In this document: positions 16,073-25,132 of the stretch, one piece after another
Numbering within the stretch: position 1 is the first letter of the stretch
Layout of the letters: every line of letters starts with the position of its first letter
Assembly: GCF_002733955.1 (NCBI RefSeq)
Contig: NZ_NVXQ01000005.1
Location: 62,001-126,000, forward strand
Length of the DNA stretch: 64,000 nt
Reading direction: 5' to 3'
Source: Hoeflea sp.
GTDB taxonomy: Bacteria; Pseudomonadota; Alphaproteobacteria; Rhizobiales; Rhizobiaceae
Notes under the pieces: model-generated
The model's input: the letters and a program-made list of their open reading frames with translations, nothing else
What the model was told of the DNA's origin: nothing
The model's database searches: none
Program-made: the position numbers and the translations under genes

Positions 16073-17887
16073 ATGGAAAACAATCGCAATTATTTCGTCG
16101 CAATTCTTCTGTCGGTGCTTGTCCTTGTGGCCTGGCAATTCCTCTATGTTTCTCCCAAGATCGAACGCGAGCGCGTGGCCGCTGAAGCGCTGCAGGCCGA
16201 GCAAGCGGCCCAGGCACCGGCGACCTCGACCGGCAACACGACAACGCCCGGAGTGAGCGGAGCGGCGCCCGGCGGCGACGTGGCCATTCCCGGTTCGACG
16301 ACACAGGCTGCCGGCCTGACGCGCGAAGAGACGGTCGCCCAGACCGGCCGCATCGCCATCGACACACCGTCGCTTTCGGGCTCGATCAATCTCTCCGGCG
16401 CGCGCATCGACGATCTGCTGCTCAAGGAATACCGCCAGACAATCGATCCCACGAGCCCCAACATCACGCTGTTCAGCCCGGCAGCCATGGCCGACGGCTA
16501 TTTTGCCGAGGTGGGCTTCATCGCCGATGCCCAGTCCGGCCCGGCGCCCGGCCCCAATACCGTCTGGACCGCTGCCGCCGGACAGACCCTGACCGAATCC
16601 TCCCCGGTTACACTGACCTATGACAATGGCGAAGGCCTGGTCTTCACCCGCGTCATTTCGGTCGATGAGCATTATCTCTTCAGCTTCGAGGACACGATTT
16701 CCAACTCCGGCGACGCAGCCGCTTCCGTTGCCGGCTACGGCCGCGTGACCCGGTTCTTCAAGCCACAGACCGAAGGCATCTACGTTCTGCATGAAGGCCT
16801 GGTCGGCGTCATCGGTGAAGAGGGACTGCAGGAAATCGATTATTCCGATGTCGAGGACACCCCGGTCATCGCCCATGCGAAAGCAACTGCCGGCTGGATG
16901 GGCATCACCGACAAGTACTGGGCTGCAGCGCTTATCCCGCCGCAGGGCGCGGGCTTCGAGACCCGCTTTGCCCACTTTACCGATGGCCGTGCGCGCTACC
17001 AGTCGGACTTCAAGACCGATTCGATGGCGATCGCACCCGGCGGCAGCGTGACCTCCAAGACACTGGTGTTTGCCGGCGCCAAGGAAGTCCCGGTGATCGA
17101 GGGCTATCAGTCGCAGTTCGATATCCTCAATTTCGACCTGATGATCGACTGGGGATGGTTCTACTTCATCACCAAGCCGATGTTCTGGCTGATCGACTAT
17201 CTGTACAAGCTGTTCGGCAATTTCGGCGTTGCGATCCTGGCGACGACCGTGGTGGTCAAGCTGATCTTCTTCCCGCTGGCCAACAAGTCCTATGTTTCGA
17301 TGGCCAACATGAAGAAGGTGCAGCCGAAACTGGAAGAGCTCAAGGCCAAGCACGGCGACGACAAGATGGCGCTGCAGCAAGGCATGATGGAGCTCTACAA
17401 GAAAGAGAAGATCAACCCGGTGGCCGGCTGCTGGCCGGTGCTGCTCCAGATCCCGGTGTTCTTCGCGCTCTACAAGGTGCTCTACATCACCATCGAAATG
17501 CGGCATGCGCCGTTCTTCGGCTGGATCCAGGACCTATCCGCGCCGGATCCGACCTCGCTGTTCAACCTGTTCGGCCTGCTGCCTTATGACGTGCCGTCGT
17601 TCCTGATGATCGGCGTCTGGCCGCTGATCATGGGCCTGACCATGTTCATCCAGATGCGCATGAACCCGACCCCTCCGGATCCGACCCAGGCGATGATCTT
17701 CACCTGGATGCCGGTGGTCTTCACCTTCATGCTGGCGACCTTCCCGGCCGGTCTGGTGATCTACTGGGCCTGGAACAACACCTTGTCGGTGCTGCAGCAG
17801 GGCGTGATCATGAAGCGCCAGGGCGCCAAGATCGAGCTGTGGGACAATCTCAGGGATCTGTTCAAGCCCAAAGCCAAGAAAACCTGA
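16073..17887 (+). CDS. yidC: Membrane protein insertase
   Basis: A 604-residue inner-membrane insertase that works with or without SecYEG. The N-terminal transmembrane segment is at about 7-23 ([20 protein letters not shown]). A large periplasmic domain follows, preceded by an Ala/Thr-rich linker. The conserved C-terminal Oxa1 domain begins near residue 365 ([20 protein letters not shown]) and has five membrane segments, with [20 protein letters not shown] in the coiled-coil loop. The start is the ATG at 16073. It lies 24 bases after rnpA. Confidence 0.97.
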   Translation: MENNRNYFVAILLSVLVLVAWQFLYVSPKIERERVAAEALQAEQAAQAPATSTGNTTTPGVSGAAPGGDVAIPGSTTQAAGLTREETVAQTGRIAIDTPSLSGSINLSGARIDDLLLKEYRQTIDPTSPNITLFSPAAMADGYFAEVGFIADAQSGPAPGPNTVWTAAAGQTLTESSPVTLTYDNGEGLVFTRVISVDEHYLFSFEDTISNSGDAAASVAGYGRVTRFFKPQTEGIYVLHEGLVGVIGEEGLQEIDYSDVEDTPVIAHAKATAGWMGITDKYWAAALIPPQGAGFETRFAHFTDGRARYQSDFKTDSMAIAPGGSVTSKTLVFAGAKEVPVIEGYQSQFDILNFDLMIDWGWFYFITKPMFWLIDYLYKLFGNFGVAILATTVVVKLIFFPLANKSYVSMANMKKVQPKLEELKAKHGDDKMALQQGMMELYKKEKINPVAGCWPVLLQIPVFFALYKVLYITIEMRHAPFFGWIQDLSAPDPTSLFNLFGLLPYDVPSFLMIGVWPLIMGLTMFIQMRMNPTPPDPTQAMIFTWMPVVFTFMLATFPAGLVIYWAWNNTLSVLQQGVIMKRQGAKIELWDNLRDLFKPKAKKT

Positions 17888-17909
17888 CCGGCACGAGAGA
17901 GGCGGCGCG

Positions 17910-18587
17910 ATGACCCAACTGTCCGCAGACCCGGCCATGCAGGCCGCCAAGGAACTCTCCGCCACGCTGTTCGGCAAGCCGTGGGTGTTCATCCGCGGCG
18001 TGCCGTCGCTCAAGTTCCTGCCGCCGGAAGGCCCTCCGGAGATTGCCTTTGCCGGCCGCTCCAATGTCGGCAAGTCGTCGCTGATCAATGCGCTTGTCGG
18101 CGTCAACGGTCTGGCTCGGACATCCAACACGCCGGGCCGGACGCAGGAGCTGAACTATTTCGTGCCGTCGGGCTATTCCGGCGACGAGGGCGACCTGCCG
18201 CCGATGGCGCTGGTCGACATGCCGGGCTACGGCTATGCCAAAGCTCCGAAGGATCAGGTCGATCTGTGGACCAAGCTTGTGTTTGACTACATGCGCGGCC
18301 GGTCGACGCTGAAGCGGGTGTATCTGCTGATCGACAGCCGGCATGGCTTGAAGAAGAACGACGAAGGCGTGATGGACCTACTCGACAAGGCGGCGATGTC
18401 CTACCAGATCGTGCTGACCAAGACCGACAAGATCAAGGAAGCCGGTGTGCCGCGGCTGATGTCGGAAACCGTGGCTGCGCTAAAGCGCCGGCCTGCGGCC
18501 TATCCGGAAATCATCGCCACATCGTCTGAAAAAGGCTCCGGCATCGCGGATCTGCGGACCGCGATCGCACTGGCGATCACGGTGTAA
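17910..18587 (+). CDS. engB: Ribosome biogenesis GTP-binding protein EngB (YihA/YsxC)
   Basis: A 225-residue essential GTPase for large-subunit assembly. The G motifs are all visible: G1 GRSNVGKSS near residue 49, G2 NTPGRT, G3 DMPGYG near 107, G4 TKTDK near 170, and G5 TSSEKGSG. The ATG at 17910 follows GAGAGG. It lies 22 bases after yidC in the same operon. In relatives argB usually follows directly; here a minus-strand module of four genes intervenes. Confidence 0.96.
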   Translation: MTQLSADPAMQAAKELSATLFGKPWVFIRGVPSLKFLPPEGPPEIAFAGRSNVGKSSLINALVGVNGLARTSNTPGRTQELNYFVPSGYSGDEGDLPPMALVDMPGYGYAKAPKDQVDLWTKLVFDYMRGRSTLKRVYLLIDSRHGLKKNDEGVMDLLDKAAMSYQIVLTKTDKIKEAGVPRLMSETVAALKRRPAAYPEIIATSSEKGSGIADLRTAIALAITV

Positions 18588-18705
18588 GGAATAGCCGCGC
18601 GTTGGGTCAAACGCACGGCTCTCATCATTTCGAGACTTCCAGGGCATGTCGCGTTCAAATGGTTTCGTTTAAACGATAACGTACATGCGTCATTTCAAGG
18701 TGTTA

Positions 18706-18743
18706 CAGCGAGTTTTGCGCATCCAATCGGATGCGCGGCGCTG
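18706..18743. repeat. REP-like palindromic element
   Basis: GCGCATCC (18717-18724) pairs with GGATGCGC (18729-18736) around four bases, and outer CAGCG (18706-18710) pairs with CGCTG (18739-18743). The surrounding sequence (from about 18620, with GGCATGTCGCG and GTTTAAACGATAACG) resembles a dispersed intergenic repeat that I recall from rhizobial genomes. There is no T-run for a terminator on either strand. It may protect the 3' ends of the converging engB and msrB transcripts. Confidence 0.5.
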
Positions 18744-18753
18744 AAGACGGTCT

Positions 18754-19260
18754 TCAGGCGGCTTCAGCCGGTTTGAAGGTCAAGGCGAAGCCGTTGATGC
18801 AATGGCGCTTGCCGGTCGGTGGCGGGCCATCATCGAAAATGTGCCCGAAGTGACCACCACAACGGCGGCAATGCACTTCCGTGCGGACGGAAAACAGCGA
18901 GCGGTCTTCCTTGGTGCGGACCGCATTGTCTTCGGCCTGCCAGAAGCTGGGCCAGCCGGTGCCGCTGTCGTATTTGGTTTCAGAGGAATAGACCGGCAGG
19001 TCGCAACCGGCACAATGGAACATGCCCTTGCGCTTTTCGCCGTTGAGCGCACTGGTGAAGGCCCGCTCGGTGGCTTCCTCACGCAGAATGGCAAATTGCT
19101 GCGGTGTCAGTTTCGCTTTCCACTCGGCCTCGCTGAGCATGACCTCGAATTCGCCTTCGGTTGCCGTTGCAGGGCTCCAGCGACCGAACAGCGACAGGGC
19201 AACTCCGGCAACTCCGGCCGTCAACAGCGCGCGGCGGCTCATTTCTGTCCTGGTTGTCAT
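18754..19260 (-). CDS. msrB: Tat-exported peptide methionine (R)-S-oxide reductase
   Basis: A 168-residue MsrB. Residues 1-35 form a Tat-like signal (EMSRRALLTAGVAGVALSLFG, ending near ATA). The SelR domain has zinc pairs CAGC (near residue 84) and CRRC (near 132), SGTGWPSF, and the catalytic Cys in RHCINGFAL near 153. It would repair oxidised methionine outside the cytoplasm. It is downstream of, and co-oriented with, the sigma/anti-sigma/fasciclin genes, about 190 bases from the fasciclin gene. Confidence 0.92.
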   Translation of the reverse strand: MTTRTEMSRRALLTAGVAGVALSLFGRWSPATATEGEFEVMLSEAEWKAKLTPQQFAILREEATERAFTSALNGEKRKGMFHCAGCDLPVYSSETKYDSGTGWPSFWQAEDNAVRTKEDRSLFSVRTEVHCRRCGGHFGHIFDDGPPPTGKRHCINGFALTFKPAEAA

Positions 19261-19341
19261 CGTGTCTCTCCTGTTGGTGATGCAAGGCTAGGCCATCGGG
19301 TGACGAAGCGCCAAGCACATGTCTTCACTTGGCCGTGAATT

Positions 19342-19368
19342 GCCTCCCGCCCATAAAGAGCGGGAGGC
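19342..19368 (-). terminator. Hairpin between fasciclin gene and msrB
   Basis: GCCTCCCGC (19342-19350) and GCGGGAGGC (19360-19368) form a perfect 9-bp stem around nine bases. It follows the fasciclin stop by about 80 bases on the minus strand. A T-run is absent, so read-through into msrB is possible. Confidence 0.5.
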
Positions 19369-19450
19369 TGGCCGGCACGCCGCATTTTCGATGCAGGGGC
19401 TGCGACGTGGCCGGACATCAGGCAAGGCCTCTAAAGGCTTGCGCTCTGCT

Positions 19451-20017
19451 TCAGCCCTTGGGCAGAAGAACCTTGTCGATGACGTGGATGACGCCATTGG
19501 ACTGATCGACATCGGCGATGGTGACATTGGCCACGCCACCGGTCTCGTCCTCGATCATGATCTTGTCGCCCTGATAGGTGACGTTGAGCATGCAGCCGCC
19601 GACGGTCTTGACCGGGTGCGCGCCGCCATCATCATCAACCATTTTCATGATTGCGTCCGACATCGCGTCAGCAGCAACCACGTGACAGGTCAGGACCTTG
19701 GTCAGCTGATCCTTGTTCTCGGGCTTGAGCAGCGTGTCGACGGTGCCGTCCGGCAGAGCGGCAAAAGCGTCATTGGTCGGCGCGAAGACGGTGAACGGAC
19801 CTTCGCCCATCAGGGTGTCGACGAGACCCGCAGCCTTGACGGCAGCAACCAGTGTGGTGTGATCGGCAGAGTTGACGGCGTTTTCGACGATGTTCTTGTC
19901 GGGGAACATTTCGGCGCCGCCGACCATCTTGTTGCCACCATGGCTGGCGGCGTAGGACAGGCTCACGCCTGCGAGAAGAACAGCGGTGGCGGCAATGGAG
20001 CGAAGAGTATTTTTCAT
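19451..20017 (-). CDS. Secreted fasciclin-domain protein
   Basis: A 188-residue exported protein. Residues 1-23 are a Sec signal peptide (MKNTLRSIAATAVLLAGVSL, cut near SYA-AS). The single fasciclin (FAS1) domain covers about 40-187: NIVENAVNSADHTTLVAAVK, then the H1-like FTVFAPTNDAFAAL, and the H2-like GVIHVIDKVLLP. FAS1 proteins act in adhesion or envelope surfaces. It lies 124 bases downstream of the anti-sigma gene on the same strand, echoing the mycobacterial sigK-rskA-mpt70/mpt83 arrangement. Confidence 0.93.
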   Translation of the reverse strand: MKNTLRSIAATAVLLAGVSLSYAASHGGNKMVGGAEMFPDKNIVENAVNSADHTTLVAAVKAAGLVDTLMGEGPFTVFAPTNDAFAALPDGTVDTLLKPENKDQLTKVLTCHVVAADAMSDAIMKMVDDDGGAHPVKTVGGCMLNVTYQGDKIMIEDETGGVANVTIADVDQSNGVIHVIDKVLLPKG

Positions 20018-20141
20018 AGTTCAGCCTCTTTGTCGTTTGCAGGCCGGGTTATCCGGGCCTTTGCTCAACCCGCCGCATCTTGGTTGCGGCGGTTAAAGAG
20101 GAAGACGGAGGCTGTTCGATTATAGTTTCAGGCTGGCCGAA

Positions 20142-20843
20142 TTAATTTTTTGACAGTGAACCCGACAACACCACGGGGCCGGTCGCGACGCCGGTGGGTG
20201 ACCCACCCAGCGGCTCGACACTGACAGCCAGAAGCGCGCCATCCGAGATCTGCTGAACCAGCGGCTGATCAAGGACCAGACGACCACCATCGGAAGGCAC
20301 CAGCCCGAGCGACACCGGCGCGCCCTCGCCCGGCACCAGCCACAATTCAAGCGACTTGCCGTCATCGGGAGAAAACGCAGCTGGCGTGATGGTAAAGGCG
20401 CCCTCAGCCGGGTCGAGCGCTGCGATCAAGCCGACAGAACTGCCCGGCGCGCCGAGTTCGGCGATAAGGGCCGGAGCCGAACCCGGCGCCGGTTGCTGGA
20501 CAAGGTTGCCGGAATAGATGCCGAACGCCGCGGCGGCGGCCAGCGATGCGAAAGCCAGCCCGCGCCAGAACACCAGCGAGCCCCACAGACCGCCGGCAGG
20601 TTTCGCCGCCTCGGCAAACAGCCGGGCATCAACCCGCGCCTTGACGCCCTGCGGCGGAGTCTGCGGCTGGTAGGCCTCGTCAAGATGCGCCAGGTCTGTC
20701 TGCCAGGATGCGACGAGCGCTGCGAAACCGCTGTCGCGCGCCATCCGCTCCTCGACCTTGCGGCGCTCGGACATCGGCAGCACGCCTAGCACGTATTCGC
20801 CGGCAAGCGCGTTGTCGTCGGGTCTATGCGTACCGGTGCTCAT
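20142..20843 (-). CDS. RskA-type transmembrane anti-sigma factor
   Basis: A 233-residue anti-sigma factor. The N-terminal anti-sigma domain (residues about 8-75) has ALAGEYVLGVLPMSERRKVE, and it lacks a zinc-binding HxxxCxxC motif. One transmembrane segment lies at about 92-112 (GLAFASLAAAAAFGIYSG). The rest is the RskA C-terminal beta domain outside the membrane, with KSLELWLVPGEGAPVSLG and GSPTGVATGPVVLSG. I chose the ATG at 20843, which overlaps the sigma gene stop as ATGA. It would hold the neighbouring sigma factor at the membrane until regulated proteolysis. Confidence 0.88.
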   Translation of the reverse strand: MSTGTHRPDDNALAGEYVLGVLPMSERRKVEERMARDSGFAALVASWQTDLAHLDEAYQPQTPPQGVKARVDARLFAEAAKPAGGLWGSLVFWRGLAFASLAAAAAFGIYSGNLVQQPAPGSAPALIAELGAPGSSVGLIAALDPAEGAFTITPAAFSPDDGKSLELWLVPGEGAPVSLGLVPSDGGRLVLDQPLVQQISDGALLAVSVEPLGGSPTGVATGPVVLSGSLSKN

Positions 20844-21379
20844 CGGCTCATGCACTCTCTCAGTTTGATCAGGCTGCGGCGCAGCCAGGTTCGCATCGTG
20901 TTGAGCGGCACGGCATGTTGCTCGGCCAGCTCCTGGTAACTCAGTCCCTCCACATAGGCAGCCACCACAGCGGTAGCCCTGTCAGCGTCCAACTCGGACA
21001 GGCAGGTGTCAATGCGGCGGCTTTCTCCGCTCAAGACAGCCCTAGCTTCCGGGTCCGGGGCAGCGTCGGCAACCTCGGGCGCCTCATCATACTCCAGCGT
21101 CGCAGGCTGGCGCGCCCTTATCAGATCAATCGCCTGATTGCGGGCGATGGTGACCAGCCAGGCCATGGCCGAGGCCTGCCCGACGCGAAAGCTGCCCGCG
21201 CGCCGCCAGATCCGGACGTAGACCTCCTGAAGCGCATCCTCGGCCTGCGCCCTGTCCTTGAGAATACGGAGGGCGACGCCAAAAAGTTTCGCACTGGTTT
21301 GCGAATAGAGCGACGAAAACGCCACCCGGTCGCCCAGTGCGGTGCGCGCGATCAATCCAGAGAGTTCATCTTGGCTCAT
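20840..21379 (-). CDS. ECF sigma factor (SigK-like, ECF19-type)
   Basis: A 179-residue extracytoplasmic-function sigma factor. Region 2 covers about 10-80 (LFGVALRILKDRAQAEDALQ then VYVRIWRRAGSF and WLVTIARNQAIDLIR). Region 4 covers about 120-175 (LSYQELAEQHAVPLNTMRTW then LRRSLIKLRE). The start at 21379 begins MSQDELSGLIA; an upstream in-frame extension is unlikely. A promoter with a SigK-like CATCC -35 and CGTAATA -10 lies upstream and suggests autoregulation. It is co-translated with the anti-sigma gene. Confidence 0.92.
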   Translation of the reverse strand: MSQDELSGLIARTALGDRVAFSSLYSQTSAKLFGVALRILKDRAQAEDALQEVYVRIWRRAGSFRVGQASAMAWLVTIARNQAIDLIRARQPATLEYDEAPEVADAAPDPEARAVLSGESRRIDTCLSELDADRATAVVAAYVEGLSYQELAEQHAVPLNTMRTWLRRSLIKLRECMSR

Positions 21380-21441
21380 GTTGGAATAGGTGTCCCCGCT
21401 TGTCGGATCCGTCAGTATCAGCTTTGCGGCCCCATCGCACC

Positions 21442-21470
21442 TATTACGGCAAAATGCGGCGATTGGATGC
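21442..21470 (-). promoter_or_regulatory. Candidate auto-regulated ECF promoter
   Basis: On the minus strand GCATCC (CATCC at 21465-21469) is followed after 16 bases by CGTAATA (21442-21448). This resembles the SigK-type pair CCATCC and CGAATA. Transcription would start about 55 bases before the sigma gene. I did not find the same pair before the fasciclin gene or msrB. Confidence 0.5.
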
Positions 21471-21557
21471 CACAATCATTGAAGCCGTGACAGATTGCGG
21501 CTAAACAGCGCCGGACCTTTTGCCTCTTGTGCTCATGCGAACCGGGACGCCACGCCA

Positions 21558-22454
21558 ATGTCTGACACTCCTAATGACGATGCCGCAACCCAGGCTCGCC
21601 TTCTCGCAGAAGCACTGCCATTCATGCAGCGCTATGAAAACAAGACCGTGGTGGTCAAATATGGTGGCCACGCCATGGGCAACGCGGCACTCGGCAAGGC
21701 CTTCGCGCAGGACATAGCCCTGCTCAAGCAATCCGGCGTCAACCCGATCGTGGTGCATGGCGGCGGGCCGCAGATCGCGGCCATGCTGAGCAAGATGGGC
21801 ATCGAGTCCCGTTTCGAAGGCGGGCTGCGCGTCACCGATGCCAAGACGGTCGAGATCGTCGAAATGGTGCTGGCCGGATCGATCAACAAGGAAATCGTTG
21901 CGCTGATCAACGCCGAGGGCGAATGGGCCATCGGCTTGTGCGGCAAGGACGGCAACATGGTCTATGCCGAAAAGGCGCACAAGACCATGATCGACCCCGA
22001 TTCCAATATCGAGCGGGCGCTCGACCTGGGTTTTGTCGGCGAACCGGTGGAAGTCGATCGGACGCTGCTGGACCTGCTGGCCAAGTCCGAGATGATCCCG
22101 GTCCTGGCTCCGGTGGCGCCGGGCCGCGACGGCCATACCTACAACATCAACGCCGATACATTTGCCGGCGCCATTGCCGGCGCCGTCGAGGCTTCACGGC
22201 TTCTGTTCCTGACCGATGTGCCCGGGGTTCTCGACAAGAACGGCAAGCTGATTGACGAGCTGACCGTCACCCAGGCCCGCGCGCTGATTGCCGACGGCAC
22301 GATTTCGGGCGGCATGATCCCCAAGGTGGAAACCTGCATCGAGGCGATTGAGCGCGGTGTGAAGGGGGTGGTCATCCTCAATGGCAAGACCGCGCATGCG
22401 GTGCTGCTGGAACTGTTCACGGCCCACGGCGCGGGTACCTTGCTGGTTCCCTGA
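21558..22454 (+). CDS. argB: N-acetylglutamate kinase
   Basis: A 298-residue amino-acid kinase for the second step of arginine synthesis, making N-acetylglutamyl-5-phosphate from N-acetylglutamate and ATP. Motifs: KYGGHAMGN near residue 35, [10 protein letters not shown] near 71, [14 protein letters not shown] near 196, and [10 protein letters not shown] near 252. I chose the ATG at 21558 (MSDTPNDD). Upstream in-frame codons overlap the ECF promoter region and are unlikely to be coding. In related genomes it follows engB directly. Confidence 0.97.
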   Translation: MSDTPNDDAATQARLLAEALPFMQRYENKTVVVKYGGHAMGNAALGKAFAQDIALLKQSGVNPIVVHGGGPQIAAMLSKMGIESRFEGGLRVTDAKTVEIVEMVLAGSINKEIVALINAEGEWAIGLCGKDGNMVYAEKAHKTMIDPDSNIERALDLGFVGEPVEVDRTLLDLLAKSEMIPVLAPVAPGRDGHTYNINADTFAGAIAGAVEASRLLFLTDVPGVLDKNGKLIDELTVTQARALIADGTISGGMIPKVETCIEAIERGVKGVVILNGKTAHAVLLELFTAHGAGTLLVP

Positions 22455-22483
22455 CACTCCGAAGAAACGCCGTCATCTTCGGC

Positions 22484-23809
22484 TCAACAGCTGCTCACCT
22501 GGGCGGTACACCTGGTGGCGCCGGGAACATCACCGGACAGGTTTGGTGCCAACCCGGTGGCGCCAAGTCCCCGGCCAAAGCGTCGGGATTGGGCCGTGAA
22601 GGCATCACGCGAATTCGGATCGAGAATGGCAATCGGTGCCGTGATCGCCATACCTGCTGCAGAACCGACCGTGTCGGTCAGCGTCAGTGCAGATGCTCCC
22701 AGTTCCGTGCCAAGCCCGATGTCCTGGTCAGTGACCGTCTGACCGGCGATCAGGCGCTGACCGAGCAGCTTGACCACTTCCGGGCTCTCGGCAAATTTGG
22801 AGTGGTTGAGACGGTCACCGACCTGAAGTGCCGACAGGTCGAGAACCGTGATGCCGGCATTCTCGAGACCTTCGCGATAGACCGGGTTACTGATATCGAT
22901 CTGACCGAGCCTGTCGACATTGCCTGAAATGCGGCGCGACAGCGTCAACGCCCGGTCATCCTTGGACACGAAGATTGTAAACTTGGGACGGTTCGGTCCC
23001 ATGTCGGCAATCTGCTGACGGAAAACATCGACATCGAGATCGGGAGACGCAAGGATGACGTCGGTGATCTTGGGCGCAATTTCCCCATTGCGGATCGCCA
23101 TCTGCCTGAGAGACTCGACCGTCAGCCAGGTGCCCATGGAATGGGCCAGTATGGTGATTTCCTTGATCTCCGGCACCGCGACTGCGCTTGTCAGAAGGGT
23201 TTCAAGCGCCGATCGCGAGTAATTGGTGCTTTCCTTGTCATAGCCATAATCAAACACCGACCCGCGCGATGGCCAGGTGAACATGACCGGTGTGGCGTCA
23301 GTCTTGCTGTCATGGGCAATCTGGGCAAACCGGTAAACCGCACTCTCGTAGCGGGTGTTGAAGCCATGAACGAAGAGGAGAACACGTCCGGAAGGCGACC
23401 TTTGTTGATCGTACCACGCCTGCACTTCCTGAACGGAACCAAATTGCCGGGTCGAAATGGTCGCAAAGTCCGTTGAAGGGTCGGCGGGCAAGCGCTTGGG
23501 CCATTGCACCTCGCCGATCTTGCGCTCGCTGTCCGGTGGGATCGAGACCACGATTTCGTTGAAATCAATCTGGGGGCCGCGCTCGCCGGAGTAGAGCAGC
23601 CCCGGATCTTCCGACGGAGCACGTGTGGTGGCGACCAGAATGGAGGTTTCGGTCGCGTTTGGTTCAGTCTGAGCCACCGGAGCCAGAACGCCTTCAGGCA
23701 GGCCTGCGCAGCCACCCAGTCCCAAGCCAAGCGACATTGCCACAGCGAGGATCCTTCTGCGGAACGCAGGCGATGATGACGTCATCAATGGGGCATGGGA
23801 AACAGGCAT
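22484..23809 (-). CDS. Lipoprotein alpha/beta hydrolase (DUF900)
   Basis: A 441-residue exported hydrolase. A lipoprotein signal ends at LGLGLGGC near residue 34. The DUF900 alpha/beta hydrolase domain has VLLFVHGFNTRYESAVYR near 144, the nucleophile region TILAHSMGTW near 218, the acid region near ILASPDLD, and HSKFAESPEVVKLL near 360. The C-terminal tail is variable. The ATG at 23809 gives an eight-residue longer signal than the ATG at 23785, and either may be used. Substrate unknown. Confidence 0.83.
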   Translation of the reverse strand: MPVSHAPLMTSSSPAFRRRILAVAMSLGLGLGGCAGLPEGVLAPVAQTEPNATETSILVATTRAPSEDPGLLYSGERGPQIDFNEIVVSIPPDSERKIGEVQWPKRLPADPSTDFATISTRQFGSVQEVQAWYDQQRSPSGRVLLFVHGFNTRYESAVYRFAQIAHDSKTDATPVMFTWPSRGSVFDYGYDKESTNYSRSALETLLTSAVAVPEIKEITILAHSMGTWLTVESLRQMAIRNGEIAPKITDVILASPDLDVDVFRQQIADMGPNRPKFTIFVSKDDRALTLSRRISGNVDRLGQIDISNPVYREGLENAGITVLDLSALQVGDRLNHSKFAESPEVVKLLGQRLIAGQTVTDQDIGLGTELGASALTLTDTVGSAAGMAITAPIAILDPNSRDAFTAQSRRFGRGLGATGLAPNLSGDVPGATRCTAQVSSC

Positions 23810-23868
23810 GGGACGGGTCCGATCAGAATCAGCGACAAGCAGATTGCGCCTGTCATTCCTGCCGCCAG

Positions 23869-24771
23869 TCAGACCAGCAGCAGGACCAGTATACCAGCAA
23901 CAATGAATATGCAGCCGAAAATTTCAACCTTGTTGACGTGTTCCCGAAACACCAGCACCGATGAGGCGAAGGTGAAGATCATCTCCACCTGAGCCAAGGC
24001 CTTGACGGCAGCGGCTGTTTGCAGTGTCATGGCCATGAACCAGCCGAAGGATGCCGTGGCGCCAACCAGGCCGACCAGGGCCGAGATTTTCCAGGCGGTG
24101 CGGACACGGGAAAGCTCACCCGGCGCCCGGAACCACATCCAGACCAGCATGATCAGCGACTGCAGCACGATGGCGACCAGCAGCGTGAGCGCCGCCTGCA
24201 TCATGAAATTCGGACCATCCAGCGACAGCGAGGCCCCGCGATAGCCGACGGCGGCAATTCCGAAAAAGGCTCCCGACGCCAGCCCCAGAGCCGAGGTGCG
24301 GGAAAACACCGAGCGCAGCAGCGCCGGGGTGCCGGCAGCCGAGCGGGCAACGGAGATCAGCACCACGCCGACAAGGCTGATGGCAATGGCTACAAGCGTG
24401 CCTGCATTGAGCCGGTCACCGAGGAATATCAGACCGAACAGGGCTGCCTGGGCCGGTTCGGTGCGGGAATAGGCGGTGCCGACGGTAAAGTTGCGATGGC
24501 TGAACATCTGGATCAGCAAGGCCTGGCCGCCGATCTGCGCCAGTGCAGCGATCGTCACCCAGCCGGCAAAGCCGGGATTTGGCCGGGGCACGGGGTACCC
24601 CATGCCGAAGGCGAGCAGGCCGACGAAGAGGATTGCGAAGGGCACCCCGAAACCAAAGCGGACGAATGTTGCCCCGGTGGTTCCCATTACCCCCTTGAGG
24701 TGTTTTTGCAGGACCGAGCGGATATTTTGCAGAAAAGCCGCGGCAATGGTTATGAGAACCCAGGTTTCCAT
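23869..24771 (-). CDS. EamA/DMT-family transporter
   Basis: A 300-residue inner-membrane protein with about ten hydrophobic segments in two EamA repeats. The repeat pattern is visible in YSRTEPAQAALFGLIFLGD (first half) and ALAQVEMIFTFASSVLVFRE (second half). It would export or import a small metabolite; the substrate cannot be read. It is separated from the hydrolase gene by about 60 bases on the same strand. Confidence 0.85.
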   Translation of the reverse strand: METWVLITIAAAFLQNIRSVLQKHLKGVMGTTGATFVRFGFGVPFAILFVGLLAFGMGYPVPRPNPGFAGWVTIAALAQIGGQALLIQMFSHRNFTVGTAYSRTEPAQAALFGLIFLGDRLNAGTLVAIAISLVGVVLISVARSAAGTPALLRSVFSRTSALGLASGAFFGIAAVGYRGASLSLDGPNFMMQAALTLLVAIVLQSLIMLVWMWFRAPGELSRVRTAWKISALVGLVGATASFGWFMAMTLQTAAAVKALAQVEMIFTFASSVLVFREHVNKVEIFGCIFIVAGILVLLLV

Positions 24772-25132
24772 CTTGGCGTCAGGCGTCCTGTCCGGGAAAA
24801 TGTGTTATGAGGCGGCCGTCCGAAACGATGGAAGCCGGGTTTTCTGTTTCAATTGTCAGGATCTAACAGTCCGCTTCGTCGAGCGACAGTCTTGATCGAA
24901 CAGTTTTCGGACAGAACCGCTATTGCGCGTCGGCTTATCGCCTGGAACACACCGGTTCAGGCCGCCCTTGCAGCCTCTGACGTTATGCAGTCCAAAGCGG
25001 GGCCGCCGTTTTGGGTTTGCAGAAGGTGCTCGTCGGCGCGGCGCATCCTGTTCTTGCGAGTGAGGCTGATCCACGGGTGCGTTATCGATAGGGCCGGTTC
25101 CGGAGAGCCTTGCTCCCTTACACGTTCGGGCT
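24772..25132. other. Intergenic region, no gene recognised
   Basis: About 360 bases between the start of the EamA gene and the end of the diguanylate cyclase gene, both on the minus strand. Open frames here have no family resemblance. Promoter elements for the transporter must lie at the left end, but I see no strong one. Confidence 0.4.

Noticed and set aside
15587-17506. 639-codon minus-strand frame over rnpA and yidC
   Set aside because: It has no family resemblance and is antisense to two unmistakable genes.
20018-20141. ECF promoter before the fasciclin gene
   Set aside because: No CATCC with a matching -10 was found on the minus strand in this gap.
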